A stretch of 64,000 bases of DNA from positions 3,546,501 through 3,610,500 of the forward strand of contig CM072341.1 in NCBI GenBank assembly GCA_036874045.1, given 5' to 3'. This document shows positions 22,987-34,126 of this stretch, one piece after another. Numbering within the stretch: position 1 is the stretch's first letter; every line of letters starts with the position of its first letter. The position numbers and the translations under genes are program-made. The stretch comes from Cymodocea nodosa. Taxonomy: Eukaryota > Streptophyta > Magnoliopsida > Alismatales > Cymodoceaceae. The notes below the pieces were generated by a model. It was not told the DNA's origin. It saw only the letters and a program-made list of their open reading frames with translations, and searched no databases.

Positions 22987-25206
22987 ATGAGGAAGATGAC
23001 ACTCGAGTTCTGGGAAGAGGCTGTTGACACATCAGAATTTCTAAAGGAATTAGAAGAATGGCACACGTGGTAGAAGATCAGAAATAGCTACAGAAGGTAG
23101 ATTCAGAACTATTCAATTTCAGAAGAGATTTAGTAGATTTGGGTATACAAATACCTCAAATAATGGAAACAAGAATAAAGGTTGCTATAGAAATTGTTGT
23201 AAGCAAGGAAAGAAAAATAAGGCCAAGTAATGAAGTTGCCTTAGAATTAATCCAACGTAAGTCCCAGCTCTGGTTCAAAATAGGAATCTGTAGATGAGCT
23301 AGATGGGCGATCTAGGAGCAAGAAGGAAAGAAAATGAAGAAGAGGCAATTGAAGAACGGGAGGAACCAATTGCTGAAAGACTTGTTCCTAAGGAACAACA
23401 GTCAAGACCTCCAGTTCAGCCAACAAAGCCATTGCCACGAGTAGCATTTGCTTGGCCGAGAATTGAAGAAGAAGAGAAAGAATTTACTAGCTTGGTCAAA
23501 ACAGCAAGAGACCAAGGTGATACTCAAGAAATAGCTACGGCTAAGGCACATATTTTATATGATGCCATTAAGAAAAAAAGGGTCGAAGAAAAGATGAGGG
23601 CCTAGTATAAAATAAAAGTTGAACAGCATCAGTATGCAGCTAAATCAAGTGCTGCAAGAGAAGTTGAGGCTGGTCCTACGAGACTGGTAATTATAGAGAG
23701 AATTAAATAAGAAGAGCCAGTACTTGTGGCTCGAAGGCCTGTAGAGCCTACTTTTGTAGATTTAATTTCAGAAGAAGAAGAGGAAGAAGAGGCACAATTA
23801 ATCAGAAAAAGGAAAGGAAAAGAGATAGTGCTTGAATATAGAGAAGAAATTAAATCTGAAGTAATAATTTCAACAAGGCCTGTGGAGCCAATATTTATAA
23901 ACCTACTATCCGATTCTAAGGAGGAGTAGGAGCTACAACAGTAGGAGCAAAGAGAAGAAGAAAAACAGGAAGAAATTAGTCTGCAGCCTGTACAAGAAGA
24001 AAGAATAGAAACTAGGGCAGAAACTGAATTGCCCGTGACTCTATCCCAATCTGTTACAGAATCAGAAAGAACAGTGACAGAATAGATTGGTAGTCAGGAG
24101 GAAGAAGAAAGAGTAGAAAATGAAGAGGCTAAAAGAAGCCATTTGGACAAAAATAACTTTATAGATTCCACTAAAGAGTAAGAAACTCTTCAGCAATTTA
24201 TGGAGAGAATTCAAGACAGAGTGGAGAGTTCTGCTGGCTCACCACCGCAAACAAAAGCAAAAGCAAAAATTCAGGAATCTGTAGAGAATGTTCAAATGCA
24301 GCCTATAGAAGAGGAATATCAAGAACAAACCCCTCTGGAACAACAAAGTCACCTTCTTGACCCAACTGAAACAACAGTTTTGAATGAAGTACATTTTTGG
24401 AGTTAGGAAGCTTATATCAAATATCAAGAAATTAGGGGTTACAATATTATTTACAGTAGACCAGTAAATTGAGATGGAATGTAAGAAATCAAAGATTTAT
24501 TTGAATTCCAAGGTCTACTGAAGTTTATTTCTCAAGAAAGAGGGCATGCAGTATATGAGAATCTAGTGCCCTATTTCTTTGCAAATTTAAGAGAAGGAGA
24601 AGGAGGATTAATTTCCAACATGGAGGAAGCAGATGTAGAGATAACATCAGAGCTTCTCAACAACATTTTTGGATTAAGGAATAAAGGACTAAAAATTTTG
24701 GAAGACACAACTGTAGTTGAGTGGACAAAACAGGAAATCAAAGATTATTTAGCTATCAATCCTGGTGTGCCTTTATTAAATAGATTGAAGCATTTAAATG
24801 GTAAAGCACACATGGTAGCTAACATTTTGATTAAGAATATCTATCAACGACAAGGCCATGACATAGAATTAAGTCAATTTGTCAAATGGGCCATGTTTGC
24901 AGTTGTAAATAGGATTCAAATAAATTGGTCTGCAGTTTTTATCTCCAAGCTGAAAATAGTAAAGAAAAATTGTTTTATGGAGATTTGATTCCACTATTGA
25001 TGGTGGATTGTATTGATTTCACAAAATGGACATAAAAAAGGATCAGATCTAGAACCATTTCAGTGAAAGAATACAGAAATTTTGTAGCTGCAGAGCTAGT
25101 TGTACTGTCTAGAGGAATTACAAGAGCTATAGAAAGAATTAATCAATTAGAGCTTCAATTAGAAAAACTCCAGAAGGAAGTAGATGAACTTAGGAATAGA
25201 GATTAA
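22987..25206 (+). pseudogene. Element A ORFx (env-position, transposon-protein domain)
   Basis: Starts MRKMTLEFWEEAVD and ends ELRNRD. The N-terminal part is mixed helical. The middle is acidic and Glu/Gln-rich, with RPVEPTFVDLISEEEE at about 23735 and RPVEPIFINLLSD at about 23878, i.e. an internal repeat. The C-terminal globular part (24566-24988) has FFANLREGEGG, ELLNNIFGLRNKGL, MVANILIKNIYQRQGHDIEL and NRIQINWSAVFISKL, then a coiled-coil tail. It resembles the putative plant transposon protein found in the env position of Athila elements. No signal peptide or membrane segment is seen, so I do not call it an envelope. Broken by stops and frameshifts. Confidence 0.65.
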
Positions 25207-25741
25207 CTTGTATTGTTCGTCTACTTGTATAAAATTGTATGAAAATGTCTGATGCATTTGTATTGTAAATTGATTCATATTAATGAACATAAATTTTTCA
25301 GATGCAATTTTCATATGTGTTTTGAATGAGAAATGAATGGAATGTATTGAATGTTATATAATTTGTGGAACTTTATGAATGAATGTTTAATAGATTTACA
25401 ATTTGTTGAATGACAAGATAAATGCTTAAAAATTTCTACATGTTGCAAGGTAAAATGTAAATTCTGCATAACATAAAATGACCTGCAAGTTAAATCTTTA
25501 TATAATGTTCAGATTTAAATGAATTTTGATTAGAATGATGCATTAATGACATAGATTTAACTTTATTTCAGTTAAGCAGAATGAAAAAGAAAAAAAAGCA
25601 GAGAGAAACTTACGAGGAGTAAAACTTAGAGGTTGCTAAGTGTTAACTCAACGAAGTAAGTTCGTTGAGTTAAACGTAACTCCACGAGGTCAGTAATATA
25701 ATATAAGGTCACTCTGTTGAGTTATCTGTAACTCAACAAAG
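25207..25741 (+). other. Element A spacer between ORFx and F-box remnant, with deletion scar
   Basis: AT-rich untranslated sequence, then GTTGAGTTA/AACTCAACG repeats (25640-25740). In B this spacer continues into the capsid gag. Here it jumps, at about 25740, straight to text that in C lies in the middle of the F-box gene (near 40300). So about 2.4 kb has been deleted. Confidence 0.65.
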
Positions 25742-26386
25742 TTAGTTCGTGAAGATTTATGCTTAAGTGTGTATAATTTTCTGAATAGATCTTAGAATGA
25801 AAATATTATGATATATCTAAGACAGAAATCATTAATTAACCAAACACATGTCATACTTGATGGATATATATATCTAGTCACAGATATATCAATAGCATTT
25901 GGATCTGATTTATACGTAGTGAGCATAGACAGTTATGATGAATTTATAGAAATTGTACCTATACCGAAAGAAATAGCTAAACCACCATTTGTAGAATTTA
26001 ATAAAATTCAAATAGGAATGTGGTATAATGAAGAAGATGATCCTACTTTATGTCTAATAAGATGGTGGGATGAATTGATGAAATTTCAAATATGGATTAT
26101 GAAAGACATTAATGAATGGAACTGGGAAGAGGAGTATATTGAAATAGATGTAGAAATAGAAACTGCTACATTACCCTAGAATCAAAAAGGATCCCTTTTT
26201 GCATTTCATATCATTAATGGTAATACACTTGCATTTGGAACTTATAATATATTACACGTTTACAAATTAAGAAGGAACAAGAACTGCATTAAAACAGAAT
26301 TAATAGCAAGAAGAACTATACCTAAAAAGTTTGCTTGGATTGATACATTTATTCCATTTGTTCCTAATTTTGAATCATGTTCTTAA
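25742..26386 (+). pseudogene. F-box protein, C-terminal part (F-box-associated domain), in element A
   Basis: Reads EDLCLSVYNFLNRS, then VILDGYIYLVT, LYVVSIDSYDEFIEIVPIP, LCLIRWWDELMKFQIWIMKD and ending FESCS. This is the second half of the gene seen whole at 39661-40788 and is about three-quarters identical to it by eye, with mostly conservative changes. Two stops sit where C has Trp, both readable as TGG to TAG. The F-box motif itself is missing because of the deletion. It lies in sense with the element, after ORFx and before the polypurine tract. Confidence 0.8.
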
Positions 26387-28153
26387 GCTGTGATTTTGTG
26401 TGTTTAATGTTGTGTGTATTATACGTTTATTTTTAGAAAAATTTTAGTTTTCATGTTTATTTATAAAAAAAGAAAAAAAAAAAAAATATCAATCTAGTTT
26501 GTTGGTATCTATTCTAGGAAACCAATTGGCTTGCTTGTGAGCCACCAAAGGCATAGGAGCCTGGGTTCCACACAAGACACTGATTTATCAATATCTGTTA
26601 AATGCTATTTTATTTTATATTCTGCTTTTATCTATGATTGAAAAGTTTTTCAGAATCAAAAATCGGAATATGCAGAAGGAGATACAAAGGAAACAAGGTA
26701 TGTAACTAATTATTTATCCTGAATTTTAAATCAAACAAAACTGTATTCATGCTTGCTACAATTACTGTACTTATTGTCAAATCTTTTACATTGAGGACAA
26801 TGCAAAATGTAGGTATGGGGGGGAGGTAATTAAAGTAACAACCATGTAAGTTTGTTAATTAAAGGAATTAAAATGGTACTGCAAAGTTGTGGAATTTGAA
26901 AATTTTTATGAACTTGTTGTAACTATCCGATAATTGAGACTGTAAAATTTTTATAATCTGTAACTGCTTGAATGTTATATTTAGAAGGCTATATAAGATG
27001 CTATAGAATTTACTATTTATGCAAATCTAGATGTAGTATCTTATGTTTTTTCTGAATTTCATGAGTTTAACAATTTCACGATTTTAAAATGAAATTAGAA
27101 TGCTTAATGAAAAATCAGTAAATTATCTGAAGTCCTAAAGGAGCTGAGATGTGAATTCTAGATTAAATGAAACACATATGATTAAAGATATAGTTAATTT
27201 GACTGATTGAACTTGTAGAATGATTTATGTGTAGATCTTATTAAACTATAGAAAAAGTATGAGCTTAATGTTATGGATTCATATTTACAGTAAATGATAG
27301 AAGCAGGACTATATGAGATTGGTGATTATTGCATCTGTATTAATGAAATACATACATATACAATATGTGATTAATGTTTTGTTTTATGTTTGTATTTTGA
27401 TTGAAAAAAAGAAAAAAAAAAGAGAGGAAAATTTGAGAGTTTATTGACTTGTTTGATCACGAGCCTTTTGTACTTGAGCAGATAGGTATGTAAGGATTGT
27501 TGACCTGAAAAAGGACTCTTGAAATCTGGTAACCTAAGATCCTGATCAGATCTGGGATTGTTGATTGAAAGCTCGTTACATGGGTACATTAGAAAGCTCT
27601 TATATGATTCAAGCTTGTCAAGTTAACTTTTAAAGTACAAAAAAGAAAAGAAAAAAAAAAGAAAAAAAAAAAATATACATATACTGTTCTGAAAAGATAC
27701 AAGTGTTTTGTGAAATACAGATATCTTATGAATCGAGTATATTTTCTGTAATCTAGAATTGCTGTAATATGAATCTAGAATTGACTTTTGAAGTTGTTTA
27801 ATGGAGATACAATTCTTTATTCTACTTGTCTTAATCATATTGAATTAGATTGTACTTTGATTCATATGTTGTTGAAATTTCTTCTAGAAATCTTATTGGA
27901 AAATTCAAGATGACAGATGATGAAAAGAACAACTAACGATAATATAATTAACACCTATGTGATGATGATATACTTTGTATGTAATTTACATATATTCTAA
28001 GTATATTTGCAGGTTGATTACTGAAAAATACAGAATATATATTCTTATGATGAACAGAAAAAAAAGAAAAAAGAAGAAGAAGAAGAATTAATTCTAGTAC
28101 TTTTGAAAGACCAATTAATTAAATCTTAGTTTGCTAGGGGACTAGCAAAATTT
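26387..28153 (+). other. Element A 3' non-coding region with conserved blocks
   Basis: Contains a block shared with C (26500-26590, with GAGCCACCAAAGGCATAGG). Next is a first polypurine tract at 26810-26826, after CATTGAGGACAATG. A further block (about 27000-27640) is found in C (38340-39000) and also, in sense, in the Copia-3 element (58840-59450). No ORF of note; small ORFs here are incidental. Confidence 0.65.
26810..26826 (+). other. First polypurine tract of element A
   Basis: GTAGGTATGGGGGGGAGG following ACATTGAGGACAATGCA is the usual context of the Athila/Tat polypurine tract. It does not abut the LTR here, which starts 1.3 kb later. Confidence 0.6.
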
Positions 28154-28167
28154 AGGTATGGGGGAAG
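28154..28167 (+). other. Second polypurine tract of element A
   Basis: AGGTATGGGGGAAG directly before the 3' LTR start TGTTTAGAATG. The same arrangement is found inverted at 38145-38158 in C and 3207-3219 in G. Confidence 0.8.
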
Positions 28168-28413
28168 TGTTTAGAATGAAAAAGTGCATATTATTAATGG
28201 TTAAATGATGGTTAATTGCATAATATTTAGCTTATCATATGAGAATTAAGCTATTATGTTATAATTGCACTGTTATATGATTTAATTAAAGAATCTGCTT
28301 AATTTTGGGGAATTAATGTTAATTTAGTATATTTCTGAACTGTCGGTAAGTTGCAAGCTGTGAAATTCTTAAGTATCCAAATTTTCTTATATTTCGGACA
28401 GTTATGTTTAACA
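28168..28413 (+). repeat. Element A 3' LTR, truncated to 246 bp
   Basis: Starts TGTTTAGAATGAAAAAG like the 5' LTR, but stops at GTTTAACA and is followed at once by the target duplication AATAT. The match to the 5' LTR ends at 15472 plus about 245 bp. No other LTR sequence follows. Confidence 0.85.
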
Positions 28414-29646
28414 AATATCTTGTCTTTTTATGCTTCCCTGAATTTTCTTTCTTCTAATACTTCAAATCTTCAGTGACGTAAATCTTACCTTTTTATGCTT
28501 CACTGAATTTTCTTCCACCTGAGAGATTTTCCCCGAAGAGGTGTTTTTGATCCCTGAAGAGATTTTTCGTTTTGTGTGCAAGGATAATTTTATCAACGAG
28601 AATTCTATACCTTTTATACTGTATCTTCATTTCATGCATATCCTCCACGTTTAATCACTACTAGTTTTCCACTTCTCCACGTCTTTTCTTTTTTCTTTAT
28701 CGAAATACACACGTTCTGACCCACGTTTACATTTCGAATTTTCTTTAATCATTAGTCTTGGATCTTTGAAAAATTTCCTGCAAAATAAACTTTCTCATCT
28801 AAAATTTTTTCATCAGTGTAATAAGAAGTCGTTACTTTAATGTTAATTAAACGAGTAACACAAGTATATATATAACTTAACGTTTCTGACTTAACGAGTT
28901 TCTCATGTGCCAACTCACGTGACAAGTACTGTAGCTAACTCAACGAACTATCTCCGTGGTGTTACACTAACTCCATGAACCATCTCCGTTGTGTTATGAT
29001 AACTCAATGAACCAATAATAAACAAATATTTTTATAATAAGAATTTTACCACGTGCAAAAATAACAACTTAAGTTTATAACGCTAACTTAACGCATTGCC
29101 TTAGTGTTCAATATAGCAACTCAATGCGTTTAGTTATGTTAACTTAACGAGTTAAACATGTGCAACTCACATGATACAATATAACATTCATAACTTATAA
29201 TTTCACCACATGTGTAACACTAACTTAACGAGTTCGTCTCTTCTTTTACTAACTAACTTAACGAGTTTTCACATGACCTATTTTAACCTTTAAGCCTCTA
29301 ACTTAATGAGTTCTCACGTGATCTCTATACAAACAAAACTCTAACTTAACGAGTTGTCTAAACATGCACTATACATGATACAAAAAATATAACTTTAAAA
29401 CATATCGTGCTTTTCAATAAAAACACATGTTAACTTAACGTTTAGTTAAATGAGAAATTAATGCAATGAAACGACTAGTTATTAACTTAGTATAATTTTA
29501 GATCCAATACAGACAAGTATTTATATCATTTACCTTTTTCTGTATTAATCTATGATTTTAATTTCTTTTCACAAGCAATAGTAATTGAGCAAATATGATT
29601 ATTTTCATTTAACACACATCATCAAAACAAAATACTCAACATAATT

Positions 29647-30005
29647 TCAATGTCAAAAGTGTGCATAATTTACAAAACATAAAGATAAAAAAAATTACTA
29701 ATGAAATAGGAATTGAGAAATATAATCCAATTAAAGAATATATGAAAATAATCAAAGATTAAAATCATAAGAAAGAAACAGTAATACAAGAACATCATAA
29801 AATTGCTAAAAGTATGGAAGATGGTTATGTAACATTAAGATTTGGAACTTATGTGCCACCAAGAATTCAAAATGAAAACAAGGTGAAGCTAAGTAAGAAC
29901 AATCTTTAAAATGGAAATGAACACATAATACTTGACAACATAGAAATCAATGAAGAAAAATCTAAATCAAATCGAAGATTCTTCGATTTTGACTGAAGCA
30001 AAAAA
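29647..30005 (+). pseudogene. Element B 5' ORF, right part, with pol deletion
   Basis: Resumes the zinc-knuckle ORF after the Copia-3 solo LTR. Text corresponding to 18340-18610 of A is present (VTLRFGTYVPPRIQNEN). Near 30005 it joins sequence equivalent to about 22660 of A, so protease to integrase (about 4 kb) is deleted from element B. Confidence 0.7.
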
Positions 30006-30295
30006 TTATATTTATATTATTTTATTAGATATAGCCTTTTTGGGAGGTCCGTTGAGTTAAGCTTAATTCAATGAACTTAGTTCGTTGAGTCTATCGGTAA
30101 GTCCACGAACTTAGTCTGTGGAGTTAACATGTAATTCAATGGAGGAATAAGATAGATAAGCGTAAATTTGCACGAGAAATAACCTGATTACCTGTCAAAA
30201 ACTTAGGGTTTATTTAAACTTTAACTTAGGATTGGGAGCATTATCTGCAAACATCATTTAGCACTTAGCATAGTAAAAATTCATTCCATAAAGTA
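30006..30295 (+). promoter_or_regulatory. Element B region before ORFx
   Basis: GTTGAGTTA / AACTCAACG-type repeats (30050-30140), then a conserved block with GGGTTTATTTAAACTTTAAC, a TATA-like site, about 100 bp before the ORFx start. Promoter role inferred. Confidence 0.4.
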
Positions 30296-32493
30296 ATGAA
30301 GCTAAGGATAGCACAAAACTGGTAGGACAAGATCGACATCACGAGTTTTCTACATCAATTTGAAGATTGGCATTCATGGAAGAGGATTCAAAATATAACA
30401 CGAGAGAAGGAGCTTCAAGAGGTAGAAGAAAAAATCCTTCATTTTACTAAAAAGATTGTGGAGCAGAATGTTAGAGTTCCAAGTATTTTTGAGACTAGAA
30501 TGAGAGAAGCAACGAAATCAGTAGTAAATAGAGAATGTCGAATTAGGTCTCATAATGAGATTGCTTTGGAACTAATCCAACAAAAATGTAGGGCATGGTT
30601 CCTACATAAAATTTATTGTGTAGTTAAAAGATGGGTTGAACAACAATAACAATAGGAAGAACAACAACAACAACAACAAGAAGTAGGACCCTCAAATCAA
30701 CAACCAAGATCAATAGAAAAAGTTGTATTTTTAGGTTTGGGATTTGAGGAGGAGATTAAAGAATTTAATAATTTGGTTAAACTCTGGAAAGAACAGGGGG
30801 CTGATGAATCGATGGCCTTAGCAAAAGCACATATTTTGTTTGATGTAATCTAGAGGAGATAGATTGAAGAAAGAGTAAAAACCAAGTATAAAGTTAAATT
30901 AGAACATCATTAGGAAGTAACTAGAACACCAATTGCAAAAGAATCTAAAGTTGGTCCTTCGAGACTAGTAACTATCAAGGAAGAAGAGACTGTTCCTATG
31001 GCTCAAAGAAAAAAATGACTGATTTTTGTTGATCTACTATCTGAGGAATAAGAGGAAGAACAAACATAGTTAATTAGAACAAGAAAAGGAAAAGAAAAAG
31101 TGCCTAAGGCTTAGGAAATTAAACTTGAGCTGATAACACTTACATTAGGCCACATGAGCCCATATATAGATCTAGTATCAGAAGAAGAAGAAGAAGATCA
31201 ACAACAACAAAGAGAATAAGAAAAATAGGCTAAAATAGAGCTGTAGCCTCAAGAAATTGGAGAAGAAGAAAAAGAATCTGAAATATGTGCCTAAGAATTT
31301 GTTGTGCTTGAGACTTCATCTTCCACTAACACTAAGAAGAGATTAACAATGGAATATGGAGAGAAGGAAGAAAAAGAAATAGAAGAAACTGAACAAGAAT
31401 CAATAGAAACTAAAGAAAATAGTTTGACAGATTCCACTATAGAGGATGAAACTTTTCAACAATATCTAAAAAGTTTGAAGGAGAAAAATGTGGAAAGTTC
31501 TATAGGCTCTCCACCACAAATGAGGATGAAGAAAAGGAATCTCTAGATAGATTTTCTCTTTAGCAACAAATTTAGCAAATAGAGGAAGAATTGAAAGAGT
31601 AAACCTCTATGGAACAAGAAGTTCGGTTTCCTAACCCCTCTAAAGCAATAGTAATGAATGTAGTTCATTTTTAGAGTTAGGAAGCATATGACAAATATCA
31701 AGAAATAAAGGAGTATGATATTATATATAGTAGACCAATCAATTGGACTGAAATGGAGGACATTAGAGAACTGTTTGAATTTCAAGGTCTATTGGAAATA
31801 ATTCCAAAAGTAAGTGGGCATGTAATATATGAAAATTTAGTGCCTAACTTTTATGCAAACTTGAGGGAAGAAGATGGAACATTATTGTCAAATGTGGAGG
31901 AGGTTAACATATAGATAACATCTGAGCTTCTCTAAAATATATTTGGAGTAAAGAATGAAGGAATAGAAATTTTAGAAAATATAATAGCAACTAAATGGAT
32001 AGAACAGGAAATCAAGCAGTGTTTAGTCATCGACCCTCGTGTGCCACTTTTAAACAAAATGAAGTACTTGAAAGGAAAGACACATATGATGGCTAACATT
32101 TTAATTAAGACTATCTATTAAAGGCATAACCATGATATAGAATTGAGTCAATTTATGAAATGGACCACATATGTAGTTGTCAATAGAATTCAAGTGAACT
32201 GATGTTGAGTGCTCCTATAAAAAATCAGATTTGTAAAGAAAAAGCTATTTTATGGAGACTTGATATGAGTAATAATGATGGATGCTATTGATTTCACCAG
32301 ATGGACATCAAAGAAGATTAGATCTAGGGCTATCTTAGTGAAAGAATACAAAAGTTATGCTGCTGCTGTTGACTCGACTAGGATTGTAGGACATTCTAGA
32401 GAAGCTTCAAGAGCTTTAGAACAAATAAATCAATTAGAGCAACAATTAGAAAAATTCTAGAAGGAAGTAGATGAATTAAAGAATAGAGATTAA
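30296..32493 (+). pseudogene. Element B ORFx
   Basis: Starts MKLRIAQNW and ends ELKNRD like the A copy. 30458-30649 (RVPSIFETRMREA, IALELIQQK), an acidic Glu-rich middle (31304-31546), and a C-terminal domain with ANLREEDG and MANILIKTIY are all recognisable. Many stops, several TAG. Same layout and length as in A, which supports a real ancestral gene rather than chance ORFs. Confidence 0.6.
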
Positions 32494-33488
32494 ATGTATC
32501 AACCATCTACTTGTACTATAAAATGTTTGATTCTATGTAATTTCAACAAATTATATATATATGTTTATTTGACAAATCAATATGCTTTTGAAATTATATG
32601 AATGTGAATGAATGATTTAACTCAAAACTATCTTGAAAAATTTAAATATATATATATTTGTTTGAAGTATTACAACATTGTTCAAAATTATGATTATAAA
32701 TGATGTGATTAAATGCTAGGTGATTTGAAAAACATATAAATGTGTTTACATGTTGAAGAGAAAATTTTGTTTTCTGCAAAATAGTAAATAGGATGTGAAT
32801 TAAATATACATTTATGTTTGGAATTAAATGAATTTGAATCTGAATACTGAATTAATTCTATGTATTTAACTATATTCATGTTGATAATATACATGAGAGA
32901 AAGATAGAAATTAATATGAGAAATAGGTTTCTTAGGAAAATTTGCCTAAGTTTAACTCAACGAAGTTAAGCTATGGAGTTAGCAAATAGAAGCCTAAGCA
33001 AGTTCGTAAAGTTATCCTGTAAACTTAAGCACCAAGATTGTAAACTTAAGCCCCAAATTTGTAAACTTAGGCCTAGTTAGGAATAGTAATCGAGGTCACT
33101 CTATTGAGTTATCTGTAATTCAATGAAGCTAAGTCTATGGAGTTAGCTAAACAGTTATTCTTATCTCCACATATATGACTTTGTAGGTTTAGCAATTACT
33201 GTAATTTAAATTTAGAAGTGGAGCATATATCTATAAATATAGAGAACATACCGCACGTTACAAGACATGTTCTTACAACGAGATGCATCTCTAATATGGA
33301 TGTGCATTATAAAAGTAAAATAGAATGTGATTTACTGGTTACTAATATTAAGTGAAGAGAAGAGAACTCATCGGAGAACTAGAAGGAGAAACAACTAATT
33401 CAACTTCATCCGTCAACAACTTCTTATATTATAAGTGCAAAATGTGAAACTGGTATGTAATTAACTTTTTGAAATTTACTATATGTTG
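32494..33488 (+). other. Element B spacer and putative leader of the downstream gag
   Basis: AT-rich sequence, then GTTGAGTTA-type repeats and a triplicated GTAAACTTAAGC-type text (33010-33070). CTATAAATAT at 33231-33240 is a good TATA box. About 250 bp later comes AACTGGTATGTAATT near 33450, which could be a splice donor. The same region stands inverted in C (42365-43080). Function is inferred. Confidence 0.45.
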
Positions 33489-34126
33489 AGAGTTTATGAG
33501 AACATGGATTTGTTCTCCTAATACTAAATGATTAGTTTGAACACCTACATAGAATTATTTAACACAGAAGCATACTAAATTTTTTTTTGAAATTAAATTA
33601 AATGAAATCCTTCAAGGTATAGCTAACCTTTCATTAGAGGAAAATGTAGAAATGATTGTTCTAGTAGAAAAATCATTAGGAGAAATTCTTTATCCTAAGT
33701 TAGTAGATGAACCTTCATGTATTTGATTGCCAAACTTTGAGGGAGATAGGTTTGAATTGAAATCTAATTATATTAGTCAATTACCACACTTTCATGGATT
33801 GGAAAGAGAAAACGTCTATTTTTCCTTAGAGAATTTAATGAAGTTTGTCAAATGATGAGAATGCCTAATATGAGTATAGATGCTATTAAACTTAGATATA
33901 TTCTGTTTGCTTTAAAGGATACAGCTAAGAGATGGCTATATACTCTAGTTCTTGATTCAATTTCTACATGGACTGAATTTTATTTAGTTTTTCTAGAAAA
34001 ATATTATCCAACTCATCAAATGATTAAGAAGAAAAAAAAAATTAATGTGTAGCCAAAAACAAGGAGAATCATTCTGAAAATATTTTGAATGATTTAAAGA
34101 TTTATTAAATCAATGTCTACACCATG
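33489..34126 (+). pseudogene. Element B downstream gag (capsid), N-terminal part
   Basis: Starts MRTWICSPNTK; then ANLSLEENVE, KSLGEILYP, DEPSCI and LPHFHGLEREN, and 33852-34052 holds KLRYILFALKDTAKRWLY and FYLVFLEKYYPTHQ. This is the Retrotrans_gag capsid core of Athila/Tat elements. It lies after ORFx, not before protease. It is interrupted at 34126 by element C, within KDLLNQCLHH. Several stops and a frameshift. Confidence 0.8.

Larger units (their letters stand above)
15472..28413 (+). mobile_element. Element A, long Athila-like Ty3/Gypsy retrotransposon carrying an F-box gene remnant
   Basis: 12.9 kb, flanked by the exact duplication AATAT (15467-15471 and 28414-28418). Order: 5' LTR, tRNA-Asp-type primer site, zinc-knuckle ORF, protease, RT, RNase H, integrase, CGGTT repeat region, ORFx, spacer, F-box C-terminal part, first purine tract, non-coding block, second purine tract, 3' LTR. 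The 3' LTR is only 246 bp against 2,196 bp on the left. Comparison with B and C shows that the downstream capsid gag and the N-terminal half of the F-box gene were deleted near 25740. Pol has eleven in-frame stops and no frameshift. Confidence 0.9.
15149..29641 (-). mobile_element. Copia-3 solo LTR in element B, itself interrupted by element A
   Basis: Left piece 15149-15471 starts TGTAGGATCGTATGGCTACA. Right piece resumes at 28414/28419 and ends CTCAACA at 29641. The pieces match the Copia-3 LTR at 53475-55222 in order. The duplication TAATT is exact at 15144-15148 and 29642-29646. About 1.55 kb remain without the guest. It has the TAACTTAACGAGTT motif series near 28860-29350. No genes. Confidence 0.9.

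Noticed and set aside
22987-25206. ORFx as a viral envelope gene
   Set aside because: No signal peptide, membrane segment or fusion-peptide-like stretch was found; it is acidic and coiled-coil-rich. Position alone is not enough.
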